The notes below the pieces were generated by a model that saw nothing but the letters and a program-made list of their open reading frames with translations, did no database searches and was not told the DNA's origin. A DNA stretch of 64,000 bases from the NCBI RefSeq assembly GCF_900166665.1, contig NZ_LT800494.1, forward strand, positions 2,266,323 to 2,330,322. Reading direction: 5' to 3'. This document shows, in pieces, positions 43,077-51,707 of the stretch; positions within the stretch are counted from its first letter, which is position 1, and the number at the start of each line of letters is the position of its first letter. This stretch comes from Cytobacillus gottheilii. Its GTDB lineage: Bacteria; Bacillota; Bacilli; Bacillales; Cytobacillaceae. Made by a program: the position numbers and the translations under genes.

Positions 43077-44926
43077 AGAAAAGAAAGAAGATTTATACAA
43101 GCATGAATCCCCAAAAATTAGTCATCATTGCAGCTATTATTTTATGGCTTAAAACCGTTATTGTATCACTAATAGGTTTTAGTTTTCATATTCAGTCAGC
43201 AGCAGATATTCTCTTAATTTTGCTTAATCCGATTGGATCCCTGTGTTTGATTTTGTCAGCTTGTTTTCTTTTTAGAAAAAGATTTAATAAGACGATTTTT
43301 ATTTTGATAAACGTGCTAATTACTGGTCTATTATACGCTGATTTGCTGTATTACCGCTTTTACACTGATTTTGTAACCGTACCAATTTTATTTCAGTTCA
43401 AGAATGTTGGGGGGCTTGGCCCAAGTACGCTTGAATTGATGAGCTTTTGGGATCTGCTTTTATTCGCTGATCTTTTCGTCATCATTTTGCTGGCGTTAAA
43501 AGGTAATAAAACAGTTTCTATTCAGAAATCCTTTATGAAGAAATTTGTACTTACAGGAATTGGCTTATTTGTTATAACTGCTGGTCTAGCTCTTTTAAAA
43601 TCACCATATCTTTTTTCGACAGCTTATGACCGTGAACAGATGGTAAAATCCATTGGACCCTTTAATTATCATTTATTTGATATTTCTTATGCAGCTTTTT
43701 CACCGTTAAAAAAAGTTCTTGCTACGGAAACAGATACCATTGCTGCTGTTTCTTATACGGAAGCAAAAGAGGATAAAGAAACCACCGCCGAAGGCATAGC
43801 AAAAGGAAAAAATGTTGTATTGATCAGCATGGAATCAACACAGAATTTTGTCATTAACCAAAAAGTAAATGGAGAAGAAATAACTCCATTTTTAAATAAT
43901 CTTATTGAAAATAGCTATTACTTCAATTCTATTTATGATCAGACGGCACAAGGTAAAACATCTGATTCGGAATTTATGATTGATACGTCATTGTATCCTT
44001 TACCGAGCGGCTCCGTTTTTGTCAGGAAGCCATCCAATGTCTTTAATGCACTTCCAAAGATTTTAAAAGAAAACGGACACTATTATAGCGCCGTTTTACA
44101 CGGAAATGATGCCACTTTCTGGAACCGTGAAAATATGTATGCGGAGCTCGGCTATGATCGCTTTTTTTCAAAAGCGGATTATGAAGTGAATGAGGAGAAT
44201 TCAGTTAATTATGGATTGAAGGATATTCCTTTTTTTGAGCAAAGTGCAGATTATATTGCCGAGCTGCCGCAGCCTTTTTATACAAGATTTATTACATTAA
44301 CCAATCATTTTCCGTTTTTGCTTGATGAAGAAGATCAATATATAGCGGAAGCGGCTACAACACAAGATGTTGTCAATCGCTATGTGACAACGGTGCGCTA
44401 TCAGGATGAAGCAATCAAGGTGCTATTCGATCGATTCAAAGAAATGGGATTATATGAAAATACGGTGTTTGTGTTATATGGGGATCACTACGGTATTTCA
44501 GAAAAATATGAAGATGGCTTATTAGAATTGCTGAATTTAGAGCCTTCTCCAGTAAACCATGTTGAGCTTCAGAAAGTACCGGTCATTATACATGTTCCTG
44601 GTCAGGAAGGAGAGGTATTTTCAAATATAGGCGGGGAGGTTGATATCCGTCCAACACTCCTGTCATTATTAGGCATTACCAATGTTGATACTCCTTCGTT
44701 TGGACATAATTTGATGAGTCGTGACCCTGATCAGCCTGTTATTTTTCGAGACGGCTCCTTTGTAACTGAGAAATTTATTTATATTAACAATGTCTGCTAT
44801 GAGAAGGATAGCGGAAATGAAGCTAAGGAAGGCACATGTGAACCTTATTTAGAAAAAGTAAGAGATGAACTGAATATGTCAGATGAAATATTAAACGGAG
44901 ACTTATTGAGGTTTTTGGATCTGTAA
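43073..44926 (+). CDS. LtaS-like phosphoglycerol transferase (sulfatase fold)
   Basis: 617 residues. Five N-terminal membrane helices (about 15-180) anchor an extracellular sulfatase-like domain (about 245-600). Landmarks of the LtaS family: VVLISMESTQNFV (metal Glu), QTAQGKTSDSEF with the catalytic threonine (Thr296), HGNDATFWNRENMY, RFITLTNHFPF and YGDHYGIS. LtaS enzymes polymerise glycerophosphate from phosphatidylglycerol onto a lipid anchor. B. subtilis paralogues include YfnI, YqgS and YvgJ, and YfnI is under sigma-M. The coupling to the aminotransferase fusion distinguishes this copy and suggests a modified substrate or polymer. Confidence 0.85.
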   Translation: MKKRKKIYTSMNPQKLVIIAAIILWLKTVIVSLIGFSFHIQSAADILLILLNPIGSLCLILSACFLFRKRFNKTIFILINVLITGLLYADLLYYRFYTDFVTVPILFQFKNVGGLGPSTLELMSFWDLLLFADLFVIILLALKGNKTVSIQKSFMKKFVLTGIGLFVITAGLALLKSPYLFSTAYDREQMVKSIGPFNYHLFDISYAAFSPLKKVLATETDTIAAVSYTEAKEDKETTAEGIAKGKNVVLISMESTQNFVINQKVNGEEITPFLNNLIENSYYFNSIYDQTAQGKTSDSEFMIDTSLYPLPSGSVFVRKPSNVFNALPKILKENGHYYSAVLHGNDATFWNRENMYAELGYDRFFSKADYEVNEENSVNYGLKDIPFFEQSADYIAELPQPFYTRFITLTNHFPFLLDEEDQYIAEAATTQDVVNRYVTTVRYQDEAIKVLFDRFKEMGLYENTVFVLYGDHYGISEKYEDGLLELLNLEPSPVNHVELQKVPVIIHVPGQEGEVFSNIGGEVDIRPTLLSLLGITNVDTPSFGHNLMSRDPDQPVIFRDGSFVTEKFIYINNVCYEKDSGNEAKEGTCEPYLEKVRDELNMSDEILNGDLLRFLDL

Positions 44927-44965
44927 TAGTACATGGATGATGTGGCCTTAAGTCTTCAAACTAGT

Positions 44966-45190
44966 GATAAATCCGAAAGATTAGAGCATGCATAATATAA
45001 TCTAATCTTTCGGTTTTTTTATTGTTGCTTTTATAATTCATTTTTTTGACTGATATGGGGCGGATGGCCCTCGACCTCTTCGGGGCGCAGAAGGAAAGGG
45101 TGAGCCCCGGCAGGAGCTTTTGCAGCGTTGAGGCTCAGCCTATGATCCCTTAAGAAAAAGGTCCGCGGCGCAGGTGGAATGGGCTTATTG
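44966..45190 (+). repeat. Intergenic repeat, copy G (degenerate)
   Basis: A diverged palindrome (CCGAAAGATTAGA/TCTAATCTTTCGG with T7, 44973-45020) acts as terminator of the LtaS-like gene. The core is at 45050-45190 (TGGGGCGGATGGCCCTCGAC ... GGTGGAATGGGCTT). No TIRs are recognisable. Core ends GGCCCT and AGGTCC pair with one wobble. Confidence 0.7.
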
Positions 45191-45257
45191 TTATAAATAT
45201 ACCGAAACGATGATAATTTGTATTCTTTTGTTCCGTTCCTTTTTAACATCAAGATGA

Positions 45258-45758
45258 TTATAGATATGTAAGAATTTCATGCGCTATTTGTTCCGCTGAC
45301 TTGTCAGCGTTAATACTATAATGATGTGTTTGATATATGGTTTGCCGTTCTGCAAAGATCCGGTGAATTTCACCTTCTGTTTTTCCTTGCAGCAGCGGTC
45401 TTGTAGGCACTAAGGAATCCAGTCTTTGCTTCCAAATGTCCCACGAAACGGAGAGGAAAAAGACTGTCCCATTGTTCATGCAGATATTCCGGATCTCCTC
45501 CTGAAGAAAGGCACCGCCACCAAGAGAAATCACCTGTGTTTCTGTATTTTCACAAATCCTTTTAACCTGATCCAGCTCCATTTTGCGGAATTCACTTTCC
45601 CCGTATTTTTCAAAAATCTCAGTCGTTTTCAATGAATAAGCTTGTTCAATTTGTTCATCTAAATCAATGAACGGTGCGTTTAACTCCCTCGCTATGATTT
45701 GACCAACTGTTGTTTTGCCCGATCCCATAAAACCTGTCAAAAAAATTTTCGTATGCAT
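45258..45758 (-). CDS. aroK: Shikimate kinase
   Basis: 166 residues. It phosphorylates shikimate at O3 with ATP in aromatic amino acid synthesis. The Walker A is GFMGSGKTTVG, DLDEQIE carries the shikimate-binding Asp, FRKMEL the Arg, LGGGAFL the GGG motif and RPLL the lid. Complete for the family. Start ATG 45758. It stands alone, convergent with the LtaS-like operon. Confidence 0.9.
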   Translation of the reverse strand: MHTKIFLTGFMGSGKTTVGQIIARELNAPFIDLDEQIEQAYSLKTTEIFEKYGESEFRKMELDQVKRICENTETQVISLGGGAFLQEEIRNICMNNGTVFFLSVSWDIWKQRLDSLVPTRPLLQGKTEGEIHRIFAERQTIYQTHHYSINADKSAEQIAHEILTYL

Positions 45759-45967
45759 CTTGAGCGTTTGATCCCCATTTCTTTACATAATAAGAGAATT
45801 ATAATATAGAAATAAATTACTGTAAAAATGAAAACCGCAATAATTCTGTCCAGTTAAAAATGATTCCCTTTTAACAAAATTGCACATGAAACATAGTTCG
45901 TCTTCGTATGCTGACTTTATTTTAACAAACAATTGTCTGTATAGCTGGCATTATACAGGGAAACATT

Positions 45968-46909
45968 ATGGGAAACAGACAAATAGGTGAGTATGTGAAA
46001 ATATTATCCATTGATGGCGGCGGAATACGGGGTATTCTGGCGATTACGGTCTTAAAAAACATTGAAAAACAATATAAATGTAAAATAGCTGATCTATTTG
46101 ACGTACTGGCAGGAACGAGCACGGGTGCCATTATTGCGGCAGCAGCAGCGATAGGAAAAGAAATGGAAGACATTTACGATAGTTATTACAAGCATGGTGA
46201 AAAAATATTTGAAAGAAATGCGAAAGTAGGTTTTTTTAAAAGTATTTATACTAACCATCATTTGCGAAATTATTTACAAGATGCATATGGTGAAATTTTG
46301 CTGTCTGAAGTGAAAAAACCTTTACTATTGCCAGCGGTAGATATAAATAAAGGAAAGCCATATGTACATCGATCTCATGTACGGAGCGAGGGAGAGAAGA
46401 AGGAAAGCGTTAAACTGTGGGATGCTGTGCTTTCATCCTGTTCTGCTCCTGTTTATTTTCCTCCAAATGAAATGCAAAATAAACATTTGGCAATTGATGG
46501 CGGGTTATGGGCAAATAATCCTTCGTTAGTGACCATTACAGAGGCACTGAGTTTTTTTCATCAGAATCTTGAAGATATTCAAGTCCTATCCATTGGAACG
46601 GGCTTGCAATCCATTTCCTTTCAAGATCAGGAAGGCAGAGAATGGGGGGCTCAAAGCTGGCTGCCCTTCCAATTTCCATCAATGAGAATCACACCAAAAC
46701 TGCTTGATCTTGCTCTGCATATTTCTTCAGAAGCAATTTCATATCATTGCCGCCATTTGCTTCACGATCATTATTTACGGCTGAATGCCGAATTGCAGAA
46801 GGAAATGCCTTTTGATGATGTAACATTCTTACAGGAACTGACTGTAATGGGGGAGAAACTTTATGAAGAACAAAAAAAGGATATTGAGCATTTTTTTGAA
46901 AAAGTATAA
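45968..46909 (+). CDS. Patatin-like phospholipase
   Basis: 313 residues with a complete patatin catalytic set: oxyanion loop SIDGGGIRGI (about 17-26), nucleophile elbow LAGTSTGAI (Ser about 56) and the catalytic dyad Asp in LAIDGGLWANNPS. No signal peptide, so probably cytoplasmic. It resembles the stand-alone bacterial patatins that include CBASS effectors, but no cyclic-nucleotide synthase or ubiquitin-like gene is adjacent, so a housekeeping lipase is equally likely. The TPP riboswitch promoter begins within a few bases of its stop. Confidence 0.82.
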   Translation: MGNRQIGEYVKILSIDGGGIRGILAITVLKNIEKQYKCKIADLFDVLAGTSTGAIIAAAAAIGKEMEDIYDSYYKHGEKIFERNAKVGFFKSIYTNHHLRNYLQDAYGEILLSEVKKPLLLPAVDINKGKPYVHRSHVRSEGEKKESVKLWDAVLSSCSAPVYFPPNEMQNKHLAIDGGLWANNPSLVTITEALSFFHQNLEDIQVLSIGTGLQSISFQDQEGREWGAQSWLPFQFPSMRITPKLLDLALHISSEAISYHCRHLLHDHYLRLNAELQKEMPFDDVTFLQELTVMGEKLYEEQKKDIEHFFEKV

Positions 46910-46912
46910 CGT

Positions 46913-46940
46913 TTGCAAAATGGTGTAAAGATGATATGAT
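46913..46940 (+). promoter_or_regulatory. Sigma-A promoter of the thiamin operon
   Basis: TTGCAA, 16-base spacer, TATGAT. It starts four bases past the patatin stop and about 25 bases before the first riboswitch. Confidence 0.6.
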
Positions 46941-46964
46941 AGTGTTGAAAAATGAATACTTCAA

Positions 46965-47056
46965 ACACTAGGGGTGTCTTTATTAGACTGAGATGGCTGC
47001 AGCAGCGCCAAACCCTTTGAACCTGATCCTGTTTACACTGGCGTAGGGAAGTGATA
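46965..47056 (+). promoter_or_regulatory. TPP riboswitch aptamer 1 (thi box)
   Basis: Conserved thi-box bases: GGGGTGTC, CTGAGATGG, CCCTTTGAACCTGATC and GCGTAGGGAAGTG. Ends pair as CACT/AGTG. It senses thiamin pyrophosphate and its own terminator follows 30 bases later. Confidence 0.93.
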
Positions 47057-47084
47057 TAGATTGAACTTTAATTCTATACATATT

Positions 47085-47116
47085 CGCCACGCGTGTTTCC
47101 ACGGGTGGTTTTTGTT
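47085..47116 (+). terminator. Riboswitch 1 terminator
   Basis: CCACGCG and CGGGTGG (one mismatch) close a short loop and are followed by T5GT4. It lies between the two aptamers, so riboswitch 1 can stop transcription before riboswitch 2. Confidence 0.75.
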
Positions 47117-47123
47117 TTGAATT

Positions 47124-47195
47124 CTGCTGGGGGCGCCTTTGGGCTGAGATGTACTCTTTGAACCTGATCTAGTTAGAACTAGCGTAGGGAAGCAG
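47124..47195 (+). promoter_or_regulatory. TPP riboswitch aptamer 2 (thi box)
   Basis: A second complete thi box: CTGCTGGGGGCGCC, GGCTGAGATG, CTCTTTGAACCTGATC, AGCGTAGGGAAGCAG. P1 pairs CTGCT with AGCAG. The variable P3 region is shorter than in aptamer 1. Confidence 0.93.
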
Positions 47196-47223
47196 TTAAC
47201 ATTGGCACAGATTGTGCTAAAGG

Positions 47224-47256
47224 TTAACCGCTTCTGCTTTAGAAGCGGTTTTTTAT
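47224..47256 (+). terminator. Riboswitch 2 terminator
   Basis: Perfect stem AACCGCTTCT/AGAAGCGGTT with loop GCTTT and a T6 run. The upstream GCAGTTAACATTG / CTAAAGGTTAACC pieces can form the alternative pairing. Confidence 0.88.
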
Positions 47257-47353
47257 TTGGCTTTTTACCCATTTTCAGTGACAAAGGAGAGAATACGAGA
47301 ATTAAATTGTGTAAGTTTTACAACCAAACATATTAAAGGGGGAAATATTAATT

Positions 47354-47848
47354 ATGAACAGAACAAAGAAACTAACCATTACGGCTTTTATTGCAGCCAT
47401 TACAACGGTTTCCAGCAGTCTCATTTACATACCGGTTGGATTTGCAAAAATCTTCCCTATTCAGCATTTTGCAAATGTATTGTCAGCTGTTTTGCTGGGA
47501 CCTTGGTACGCAGTCATTCAAGCCTTCCTTTCATCGACATTAAGAAATATGCTCGGCACAGGCAGTATTTTTGCTTATCCGGGCAGTATGATTGGTGCTT
47601 TTTTAGCGGCCGTATTATACTCGAAAACTCGTAAACTAAGCTTTGCTGCCTTTGGGGAAGTTGTTGGAACAGGAATTTTAGGAGCGATGGCGACTTATCC
47701 AATCGCTGTTTTATTTCTTGGACAGGAAGCAACACTATTTGGATTTGTGCCTGCATTTATCTTTAGCAGCTTTACAGGTGCTTTGATGGGTTACGGATTA
47801 TTAAAAGTGATGGTGAAAAATAAAGCTTTAGGAGGCATTTTACAATGA
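47354..47848 (+). CDS. thiW: ECF transporter S component ThiW
   Basis: 164 residues, five to six membrane helices, substrate-binding subunit of an energy-coupling-factor transporter. VGFAKIFPIQHFANVLSAVLLGPW matches ThiW, predicted to import the thiazole precursor of thiamin. It leads the operon thiW-thiD-thiM-thiE and is preceded by AAAGGGGG. Its stop overlaps the thiD start (ATGA). The energising EcfA/A'/T module is not in the window and is shared by many S components. Confidence 0.9.
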   Translation: MNRTKKLTITAFIAAITTVSSSLIYIPVGFAKIFPIQHFANVLSAVLLGPWYAVIQAFLSSTLRNMLGTGSIFAYPGSMIGAFLAAVLYSKTRKLSFAAFGEVVGTGILGAMATYPIAVLFLGQEATLFGFVPAFIFSSFTGALMGYGLLKVMVKNKALGGILQ

Positions 47849-48672
47849 AGACAGCATTGACGATTGCAGGTTCTGATTCAGGCGGAGGCGCAGGCATTCA
47901 AGCAGATTTAAAATCATTTGCGGCAAATGGTGTTTTTGGGATGTCGGTCATCACGGCCATTACTGCACAAAATACACAAGAAGTACGGTCTGTACAGGAT
48001 ATTGATCCAGACATTATTCAAGACCAAATAGAAGCAGTGTTTGATGATATCAGTGTGGATGCGGTGAAAATTGGCATGCTTTCATCTACAGCCACCATTA
48101 AAATAGTAGCAGAAGGATTGCAACAATATGCTCCAGCTCATATCGTTCTGGATCCTGTAATGGTCTCAAAAGGCGGTCACCATCTGCTGAGAGAAGAAGC
48201 GGTTGAGGGTTTAATACAATACATGCTGCCACAAGCAACATTGATTACGCCAAATATTCCAGAAGCTGAGGTCATTCTTGGTTTTCAGATCACAAGCAAG
48301 GATCTGATGGAAAAAGCATGTGTTGAAATTACAGCGCTGGGAGCTAAATCCGTTTTGTTAAAAGGCGGACATATGCAAGGAGATCCAGATGACTTATTTT
48401 ATGATGGAACCGATTTTCATTGGATAAATGGTAAAAGAATTGATACAAAAAATACACATGGAACAGGCTGTACTCTTTCTTCAGCTATTGCAGCAAACCT
48501 TGCTCGGGGACTGGATATGCTTGAAGCGGTGAAAAGAGGCAAATCATATATTCATACGGCGATCCAGCATAGCCTCGATATTGGAAATGGACATGGGCCT
48601 ACCCACCATTTTTATGATTTATATAGGAAAGCAAATATGTACCAGGAGGAAGAGAAACAATGGAGCAAATAA
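47845..48672 (+). CDS. thiD: Hydroxymethylpyrimidine (phosphate) kinase
   Basis: 275 residues, ribokinase fold. It phosphorylates HMP and HMP-phosphate to HMP-diphosphate. Motifs: AGSDSGGGAGIQADLKSF, VLDPVMVSKGGH, ITPNIPEAE and the catalytic base in NTHGTGCTLSSAIAANLA. Full length. It overlaps thiW by four bases and thiM by 13 bases, which shows tight translational coupling in the thiamin salvage operon. Confidence 0.94.
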   Translation: MKTALTIAGSDSGGGAGIQADLKSFAANGVFGMSVITAITAQNTQEVRSVQDIDPDIIQDQIEAVFDDISVDAVKIGMLSSTATIKIVAEGLQQYAPAHIVLDPVMVSKGGHHLLREEAVEGLIQYMLPQATLITPNIPEAEVILGFQITSKDLMEKACVEITALGAKSVLLKGGHMQGDPDDLFYDGTDFHWINGKRIDTKNTHGTGCTLSSAIAANLARGLDMLEAVKRGKSYIHTAIQHSLDIGNGHGPTHHFYDLYRKANMYQEEEKQWSK

Positions 48673-49463
48673 ATGTCAGTTCAATTTTCAAACTCTTAGA
48701 AACAGGCAAACCATTAATCCATCAAATTACGAATAATGTTACGATCAATGATTGTGCAAATGCTACATTGGCTATTGGTGCTTCTCCTGTTATGGCGACT
48801 AGCTTAGAGGAAGTGGAAGCGATGGCTGGACTTGCAGATGGACTAGTCATTAATTTTGGCACGATTACCTCTTCTATGTATGAATCAATGGTACGTGCAG
48901 GAAAAGCAGCAAATAGAAAAGGAATTCCAGTCGTATTTGATCCGGTGGGGGTTGGCGCCACATCATTTAGAACACAAAGGGCGATGGATTTCTTAAAAGA
49001 AGTGAAGGTTGATATTGTCAGAGGCAATGGAACCGAGGTATTGGCTTTGATTGGAGGAAAAGCAAATACGAGAGGTGTCGATGCTGGCGAACTATCGTTA
49101 GCTTCTGCAGATTTAGCCAAGCTTGCTGCTGAAAAGTTAAATGCCATTGTCGTCATTAGCGGAAAACAGGATCATATTTCTGATGGAACAAGAGTAGCAG
49201 AAATCGACAATGGTGACATTTGGTTAACATCTGTAACAGGTACCGGATGCATGACAACCGCTTTAATTGCTTCTTGTGCAGGAGTTACAAAAGATTATTT
49301 TTCTGCGGCGGTTGTTGGTATGGGTGTTATGAGTCTGGCTGGCGAGCGTGCTAAGGGAAGAATGAAAGAAGGAGAAGGGATCGGTACCTTTAAAGTAAAA
49401 TTAATGGATGAAATTTTTCTGATGGATGATAGTGTTTGGGAGAGAGAGGTTCAATTACGATGA
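48660..49463 (+). CDS. thiM: Hydroxyethylthiazole kinase
   Basis: 267 residues, ribokinase-like. It phosphorylates 4-methyl-5-hydroxyethylthiazole salvaged from outside, fitting ThiW as thiazole importer. Signature: HQITNNVTINDCANATLAIGA split over the N-terminus, DPVGVGATSFR, GNGTEV and SVTGTGCMTTALIA with the catalytic cysteine. The ATG at 48660 is preceded by GGAGGAAGAG within thiD. The stop overlaps the thiE start. Confidence 0.94.
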   Translation: MEQINVSSIFKLLETGKPLIHQITNNVTINDCANATLAIGASPVMATSLEEVEAMAGLADGLVINFGTITSSMYESMVRAGKAANRKGIPVVFDPVGVGATSFRTQRAMDFLKEVKVDIVRGNGTEVLALIGGKANTRGVDAGELSLASADLAKLAAEKLNAIVVISGKQDHISDGTRVAEIDNGDIWLTSVTGTGCMTTALIASCAGVTKDYFSAAVVGMGVMSLAGERAKGRMKEGEGIGTFKVKLMDEIFLMDDSVWEREVQLR

Positions 49464-50104
49464 GGGTAGACTACAGCGTTTATTTGGTGACGGAGGAATC
49501 CCGTAATCTAAAAGATTTGCTTTATATCGTTGAAGAAGCGGTTAAAGGCGGGGCAACTATTGTTCAACTGCGCGAGAAAACGAGTGAAGGAAAGCTGTTT
49601 TATGAAAAAGCCCTGTATTTGAAAAAGCTATTAGATCAATATCATGTTCCTCTCATTATAAACGATCGAGTAGATGTAGCTTTAGCTGTTCAAGCTGCAG
49701 GTGTGCATGTTGGTCAATCAGATTTGCCCTTAAGTGCTATCCGGGCAATCGTGCCAGCTTCCATGATTGTTGGGGTGTCTGTTTCCAATCCAGCAGAAGC
49801 AATGGCTGCAGAGCAAAATGGAGCTGACTATGTCGGTGTAGGGGCAGCATTCCCAACAACCTCAAAAGGAGATGCGAACCTGCTTCCGTCCGGCATGCTG
49901 GAAAAAACAGCCAAATCCGTTTCTATTCCTGCGGTGGCAATCGGCGGTATCAACCTTAGCAACATCACACAACTGTACCAAAAAAACCTTGCAGGAGCTG
50001 CAATCGTCTCAGCAATCATGAATGCACCATCTCCTCGCGAAGCAGCAGCCGGGTTTAGAGGAGCTGTTTCAGGGGAAGGTTTTAATTTGTCTTTAGAACT
50101 GTGA
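49460..50104 (+). CDS. thiE: Thiamine-phosphate synthase
   Basis: 214 residues, TIM barrel. It joins HMP-diphosphate and thiazole phosphate to thiamin phosphate. Motifs: IVQLREK, INDRVDVALAVQAAGVHVGQSDLP, VGVGAAFPTTSKGDA and AIGGINLSNI. The ATG at 49460 (four-base overlap with thiM) was preferred to the TTG at 49436 because GAGAGG lies ten bases before it and MRVDYSVYLVT is the normal N-terminus. It completes the salvage pathway; de novo thiC/thiG genes are absent here. Confidence 0.93.
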   Translation: MRVDYSVYLVTEESRNLKDLLYIVEEAVKGGATIVQLREKTSEGKLFYEKALYLKKLLDQYHVPLIINDRVDVALAVQAAGVHVGQSDLPLSAIRAIVPASMIVGVSVSNPAEAMAAEQNGADYVGVGAAFPTTSKGDANLLPSGMLEKTAKSVSIPAVAIGGINLSNITQLYQKNLAGAAIVSAIMNAPSPREAAAGFRGAVSGEGFNLSLEL

Positions 50105-50131
50105 GAGATTAAGGATATCAAAGATTAGATT

Positions 50132-50163
50132 AGAGCCAGGAAAACCGTCTTCCTGGCTCTTGG
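50132..50163 (+). terminator. Intrinsic terminator of the thiamin operon
   Basis: Stem AGAGCCAGGA/TCCTGGCTCT with loop AAACCGTCT, 28 bases after thiE. The T-tail is poor (TGGTCC), so efficiency may be modest. Confidence 0.6.
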
Positions 50164-50212
50164 TCCATTAATTCCTGTATACTAAAGATATCAATAGAAG
50201 GAGGGATACATA

Positions 50213-50740
50213 ATGAGATTAAAGGATAAGAAAGTCATTGCACTAGTTGAGAGTGAATTTGAGGATTTAGAATTGTGGTATCCCATTTTACGGCTTCAGG
50301 AAGAGGGAGCGACGGTTGATTTAGTCGGGAAAGAGGCGAACAAACAATATATCGGAAAATATGGTGTTCCTGCTCAATCTGCATATGCGTTTACAGAGAT
50401 CAATGTGGAGGAATATGATGCGATTCTTGTTCCAGGCGGATGGGCGCCTGACAAATTAAGACGATATCCGGAAGTATTGAATATGGTGAAGCATATGGAT
50501 GAAAAGAAAAAAGCAATCGGCCAAATTTGTCACGCAGGCTGGGTGCTCATTTCCGCAAATATTTTACAAGGTAAAAAAGTTACTAGTACCCCTGGCATAA
50601 AAGATGATATGACAAATGCAGGTGCTATTTGGAGTGACGAAGCTGTTGTCACAGATGGCCACATCGTGTCTAGCCGCAGACCGCCAGACCTGCCTCCGTA
50701 TGTGAAGGCATTTGCGGATGTATTGGCAGAACAAAAATAA
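50213..50740 (+). CDS. DJ-1/PfpI family protein (YfkM-like)
   Basis: 175 residues, class I glutamine-amidotransferase-like fold of the PfpI group. The nucleophile elbow AIGQICHAGWVL carries the reactive cysteine, the acidic partner is in ESEFEDLELWYP, and VPGGWAPDKLRRYP forms the anion hole. Members are protein/nucleotide deglycases or general stress proteins (B. subtilis YfkM, YraA). GAAGGAGGG precedes the ATG. Monocistronic. Confidence 0.88.
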   Translation: MRLKDKKVIALVESEFEDLELWYPILRLQEEGATVDLVGKEANKQYIGKYGVPAQSAYAFTEINVEEYDAILVPGGWAPDKLRRYPEVLNMVKHMDEKKKAIGQICHAGWVLISANILQGKKVTSTPGIKDDMTNAGAIWSDEAVVTDGHIVSSRRPPDLPPYVKAFADVLAEQK

Positions 50741-50780
50741 TCTTAACGTTTCTTTCAATCTTATATGACTAACATGTAAG

Positions 50781-50812
50781 GTCTGTTCCTATTAGAGGAG
50801 CAGGCTTTTTTT
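50781..50812 (+). terminator. Intrinsic terminator
   Basis: GTCTGTTCC and GGAGCAGGC pair (two G-U) followed by T7, 40 bases after the PfpI-family gene. Confidence 0.75.
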
Positions 50813-50915
50813 GTGGGAAATGACGATAGCATTAATAGCTTTCAACCGTTTGCGCAGGTGAAATGGTGTTCTCTCAATTTACATGAAAGGCCGAGAAAAT
50901 TCGTTTCATCGTTTT

Positions 50916-50960
50916 TTAAGAAATTCTTAAGATTTTTGCTATCCATTTGTTAAGATTTTT
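50916..50960 (+). promoter_or_regulatory. Direct repeats, likely OmpR-type response regulator sites
   Basis: Three TTAAGA half-sites at 50916, 50927 and 50950 (spacing 11 and 23), the last two within the identical 11-mer TTAAGATTTTT. A TAAGAT hexamer follows at 50965 as a possible -10. Half-sites one or two helical turns apart upstream of an OmpR-family gene suggest autoregulation. Confidence 0.5.
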
Positions 50961-51014
50961 CTAGTAAGATAGGAATTAATAAAGTAGTGAGAAGGAAGAA
51001 GGCTGGACAGAACG

Positions 51015-51707
51015 ATGGCAAACTATAATGTGCTAGTTGTGGATGATGAAAAGGAAATCCGTGATGCAATTGAAATTTATTTAAAAAATGAAGGCATTAC
51101 GGTGGTAAAAGCAAGCGATGGAGTGGAAGCATTGGAAGTACTTCAGCACCGCGAAATACACCTCATAATCTTGGATATCATGATGCCAAGATTAGATGGA
51201 ATTGGAGCAACCTATAAAATTAGAGAAGAAAAGAATATCCCGATTATTATACTAAGTGCGAAAAGTGAGGATACAGACAAAATTTTAGGACTTCAGGTAG
51301 GTGCAGATGATTATGTCACCAAGCCTTTTAATCCAATGGAGCTAGTTGCACGAGTAAAATCCCAGCTGCGCAGATATGTAACCTTTGGGAATTTTGAAGG
51401 AGCAAAAAAAGAGATTAACCTAAACGGACTGACATTAAATACAGCTGCAAAGGAAGTCTGTTTGAATGGAGAGTCCATAAAGCTGACACCAATCGAATAT
51501 AAAATAACAGAGCTGCTGATCACGAATGCTGGCACCGTTTTTTCGATTAATGAAATCTATGAAAAAGTATGGAAAGAACCTTGTTATAACGCAGAAAATA
51601 CGGTTGCTGTACATATACGCAAAATACGTGAAAAAATTGAAATTGATCCGAAAAATCCAAGGTATTTAAAGGTGGTGTGGGGCATTGGCTACAAAATGGA
51701 AAGGTAA
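51015..51707 (+). CDS. OmpR-family response regulator
   Basis: 230 residues. Receiver domain 1-115 with DDEKE, phospho-acceptor in LIILDIMMPRLDG (Asp54), KSEDTDK and the lysine in YVTKPFNP. The winged-helix DNA-binding domain (about 130-228) ends VWGIGYKMER. It resembles VanR-type regulators. GAAGAAGGCTGG precedes the ATG. Its last codons overlap the kinase start by 23 bases, so the pair is translationally coupled. Confidence 0.9.
   Translation: MANYNVLVVDDEKEIRDAIEIYLKNEGITVVKASDGVEALEVLQHREIHLIILDIMMPRLDGIGATYKIREEKNIPIIILSAKSEDTDKILGLQVGADDYVTKPFNPMELVARVKSQLRRYVTFGNFEGAKKEINLNGLTLNTAAKEVCLNGESIKLTPIEYKITELLITNAGTVFSINEIYEKVWKEPCYNAENTVAVHIRKIREKIEIDPKNPRYLKVVWGIGYKMER

Noticed and set aside
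45031..45252. Minus-strand open frame in repeat copy G
   Set aside because: Repeat-derived, no ribosome site, proline-rich low-quality sequence.
45968..46909. Patatin as effector of a CBASS defence system
   Set aside because: No CD-NTase, Cap2/Cap3 or other defence gene adjoins it; neighbours are aroK and the thiamin operon.
48722..49156. Open frame of 144 codons antisense to thiM
   Set aside because: Shadow frame within a fully conserved coding gene.
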